From an uncultured Pseudomonadota bacterium (GTDB taxonomy: Bacteria > Myxococcota_A > UBA9042 > CAIXZC01): 6,949 bases of DNA. The notes below the pieces were generated by a model. The model had not been told where the DNA came from. It saw only the letters and a list, made by a program, of their open reading frames with translations, and did no database searches. The stretch is taken from NCBI GenBank assembly GCA_937876385.1, contig CALFHQ010000878.1:1-6949 (forward strand). Reading direction: 5' to 3'. A program made the position numbers and the translations under genes. Below, one piece after another: positions 5,692 to 6,949 of the stretch; the stretch's first letter is position 1, and each line of letters begins with the position of its first letter.

Positions 5692-6435
5692 ATGCAGGTT
5701 GTTCTTCTGGCAGCAGGGTTGGGTTCTCGCCTCAAGGAGCTGACACGCTCTATCCCCAAAACGCTCCTCGGATTGAAGGGACATGCCATCATCGATTACA
5801 TCTTCGCTTCCATCGATTTGGAGGAAGTGGAAGAGGTCATTGTCGTTGGTGGATTTGAGTTTGAGACTCTGAGTCGTCACGTCCAGGAGCACGCCACCCG
5901 CCCCCTCAAGCTGGTGAAGAATGAAGATTACAAGAAGGGGAGCATCCTCACGGTGAAGGCCGCATTGCCCCACGTGAAGTCGGGATTCCTCTTGATGAAT
6001 GCCGACCACGTTCATCCCAAAGAGATGATTCGACAGCTCGTCGCCTGTGATGGGCAGATCACAGCCGCTTGCGACCGGGATCGGAACCTCACCGACGACG
6101 ATATGAAGGTAAAGTTGAACGACGATGGCGGCGTCCTCCTCATGGACAAGAAGCTCACTAAGTGGGATTGTGGGTATATCGGAATGACTCGAGTCCCGAC
6201 TTCTGCTGTAGATACCTACCGGGAGTGGGCTGATCGAACCTTGGAGATTCATGGGGAGTCCGCCAATGTGGAGAAGATTCTCCAGACCATGGCTGATCAC
6301 GGGGTCCACGCTGGAATCTGTGACCTTTCGGGGCATGGCTGGATCGAGGTGGACAACCAGACCGACTTGGATGCTGCCCACGACCTGATACAGAATCGTC
6401 CCGGTCTTCGTTCACTGCTGGATCTGGAAAACTGA
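5692..6435 (+). CDS. NTP-transferase family nucleotidyltransferase (CDP-alcohol or sugar-nucleotide forming)
   Basis: This is a 247-aa soluble enzyme expected to join an NTP to a phosphorylated sugar or alcohol with release of pyrophosphate. An ATG at 5659 is in frame, but 5692 is preferred. It is preceded by AAGGTGG (5680-5686) with 5-nt spacing, and it places the conserved start exactly as usual (VVLLAAGLGSR, residues 3-13). The signature G-x-G-x-R is at 9-13, with Lys23 in PKTLL, the metal-binding Asp105 in LLMNADH, and a second acidic site WIEVD (Asp221) near the C-terminus. The length fits LicC-type phosphocholine and IPCT-type inositol-1-phosphate cytidylyltransferases; a glucose-1-phosphate enzyme remains possible. 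It sits in a cluster with a CDP-alcohol transferase whose own N-domain lacks this catalytic motif, so it is the likely supplier of the CDP-alcohol. That pairing is inference. Confidence 0.87.
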   Translation: MQVVLLAAGLGSRLKELTRSIPKTLLGLKGHAIIDYIFASIDLEEVEEVIVVGGFEFETLSRHVQEHATRPLKLVKNEDYKKGSILTVKAALPHVKSGFLLMNADHVHPKEMIRQLVACDGQITAACDRDRNLTDDDMKVKLNDDGGVLLMDKKLTKWDCGYIGMTRVPTSAVDTYREWADRTLEIHGESANVEKILQTMADHGVHAGICDLSGHGWIEVDNQTDLDAAHDLIQNRPGLRSLLDLEN

Positions 6436-6467
6436 CTCTCCCTGGTCTCACTGCGAAAGGAGATGCC

Positions 6468-6949
6468 GTGCGAATCGGATTTCTGAGCACCTATCCCCCT
6501 CAACATTGCGGAATTGGAACCTACACCGAGAAGCTGTCTCTCCATGTGGCGGAGACGCTGGGTGAACCGGTCCTTGTTCTCAGCGAGGAAGGGGGGGAGC
6601 AGCAGGTCGAATCGGTGCGAGTTCAGCCCGTGTTCTCTCGTGGAGATGCCTGGCATCCGTCGGTGCTCCGGGCCACCCGAGAAAACGACCTCGACTTGAT
6701 ACACATCCAGCACGCTCCCGATATCTTTGGCATGGGAACCTCCCTGGAGAAGCTGCTGAGAGGATTGCGCAGGCAGAAGGTTGCCAGCGTCATCACCCTT
6801 CACACCGTGTACAACCTGAGAAGCGGAGTCCTCGAACGAAAACCCCACGCACCGGTCTTTCACTTCATGCTGGGACAACTCGCAGATGGCCTGGTGGCGC
6901 ACCAGCCGTCCATGATGGAGACCCTCCGTCGCCACCGAGTGCCGGCACG
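6468..6949 (+). CDS. Glycosyltransferase family 4-like protein, N-terminal part (cut by window edge)
   Basis: The frame opens with GTG at 6468, 5 nt after AGGAG (6458-6462), and stays open for 160 codons to the right edge. The start VRIGFLSTYPPQHCGIGTYT (residues 1-20) is the first beta-strand and Gly-rich loop of the N-terminal Rossmann domain of GT-B, family-4 glycosyltransferases. It is followed by LIHIQHAPDIFG (77-88) and TLHTVY (110-115), both usual in this group, and by LVAHQPSMMETL before the cut. The donor-sugar-binding C-terminal domain is outside the window. It follows the nucleotidyltransferase gene after 32 nt on the same strand and so is likely in the same transcript. Probable role: adding a sugar from a nucleotide donor to a lipid or polysaccharide acceptor; neither can be named. 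Confidence 0.88.
   Translation, partial: MRIGFLSTYPPQHCGIGTYTEKLSLHVAETLGEPVLVLSEEGGEQQVESVRVQPVFSRGDAWHPSVLRATRENDLDLIHIQHAPDIFGMGTSLEKLLRGLRRQKVASVITLHTVYNLRSGVLERKPHAPVFHFMLGQLADGLVAHQPSMMETLRRHRVPA

Overview
This window (about 58-60% GC by eye, dense coding, short spacers) looks like a chromosomal segment of a Gram-negative bacterium of the former Deltaproteobacteria, most likely Myxococcota or Bradymonadota. That placement is inference. It rests on a lipoprotein with a poly-Asn linker and tandem Cys-rich C-x5-C-x5-C-x4-C repeats, a PilT-type pilus ATPase, and overall gene style. No rRNA, tRNA, CRISPR array, insertion sequence or phage gene is visible.

Layout. Positions 1-96 (minus) hold the first 32 residues of a secreted protein that runs off the left edge. 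A 268-bp divergent spacer (97-364) carries candidate promoters in both directions and a perfect 8-bp hairpin followed on the minus strand by a T run. Positions 365-1273 encode a 302-aa Cys-rich lipoprotein. A 187-bp spacer holds a candidate promoter and two inverted repeats and leads into 1461-3290. That gene encodes a 609-aa protein joining a cyclic-nucleotide-binding domain, a GspE-N-like domain and a complete PilT-family ATPase.

From 3389 to the right edge runs a four-gene, same-strand cluster. It comprises a CDP-alcohol phosphatidyltransferase with an intact catalytic motif and a long N-terminal domain that looks like a decayed nucleotidyltransferase (3389-4618), an abutting LPG-synthase-TM/flippase-like membrane protein (4619-5620), a sugar/alcohol-phosphate nucleotidyltransferase (5692-6435), and the N-terminal part of a family-4-like glycosyltransferase (6468 onward, cut by the window).

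How the genes may work together. The cluster reads as a small envelope-lipid pathway. The nucleotidyltransferase would make a CDP-alcohol (possibly CDP-inositol). The CDP-alcohol transferase would put it on a lipid or second alcohol at the membrane. The glycosyltransferase would add sugar, and the flippase-like protein would move or modify the product. The pairing recalls the fused IPCT/DIPPS enzymes of inositol-phosphodiester synthesis, here with the active nucleotidyltransferase as a separate gene. Substrates cannot be read from the sequence. The cAMP/cGMP-gated PilT-like ATPase and this cluster are the two parts most worth follow-up.
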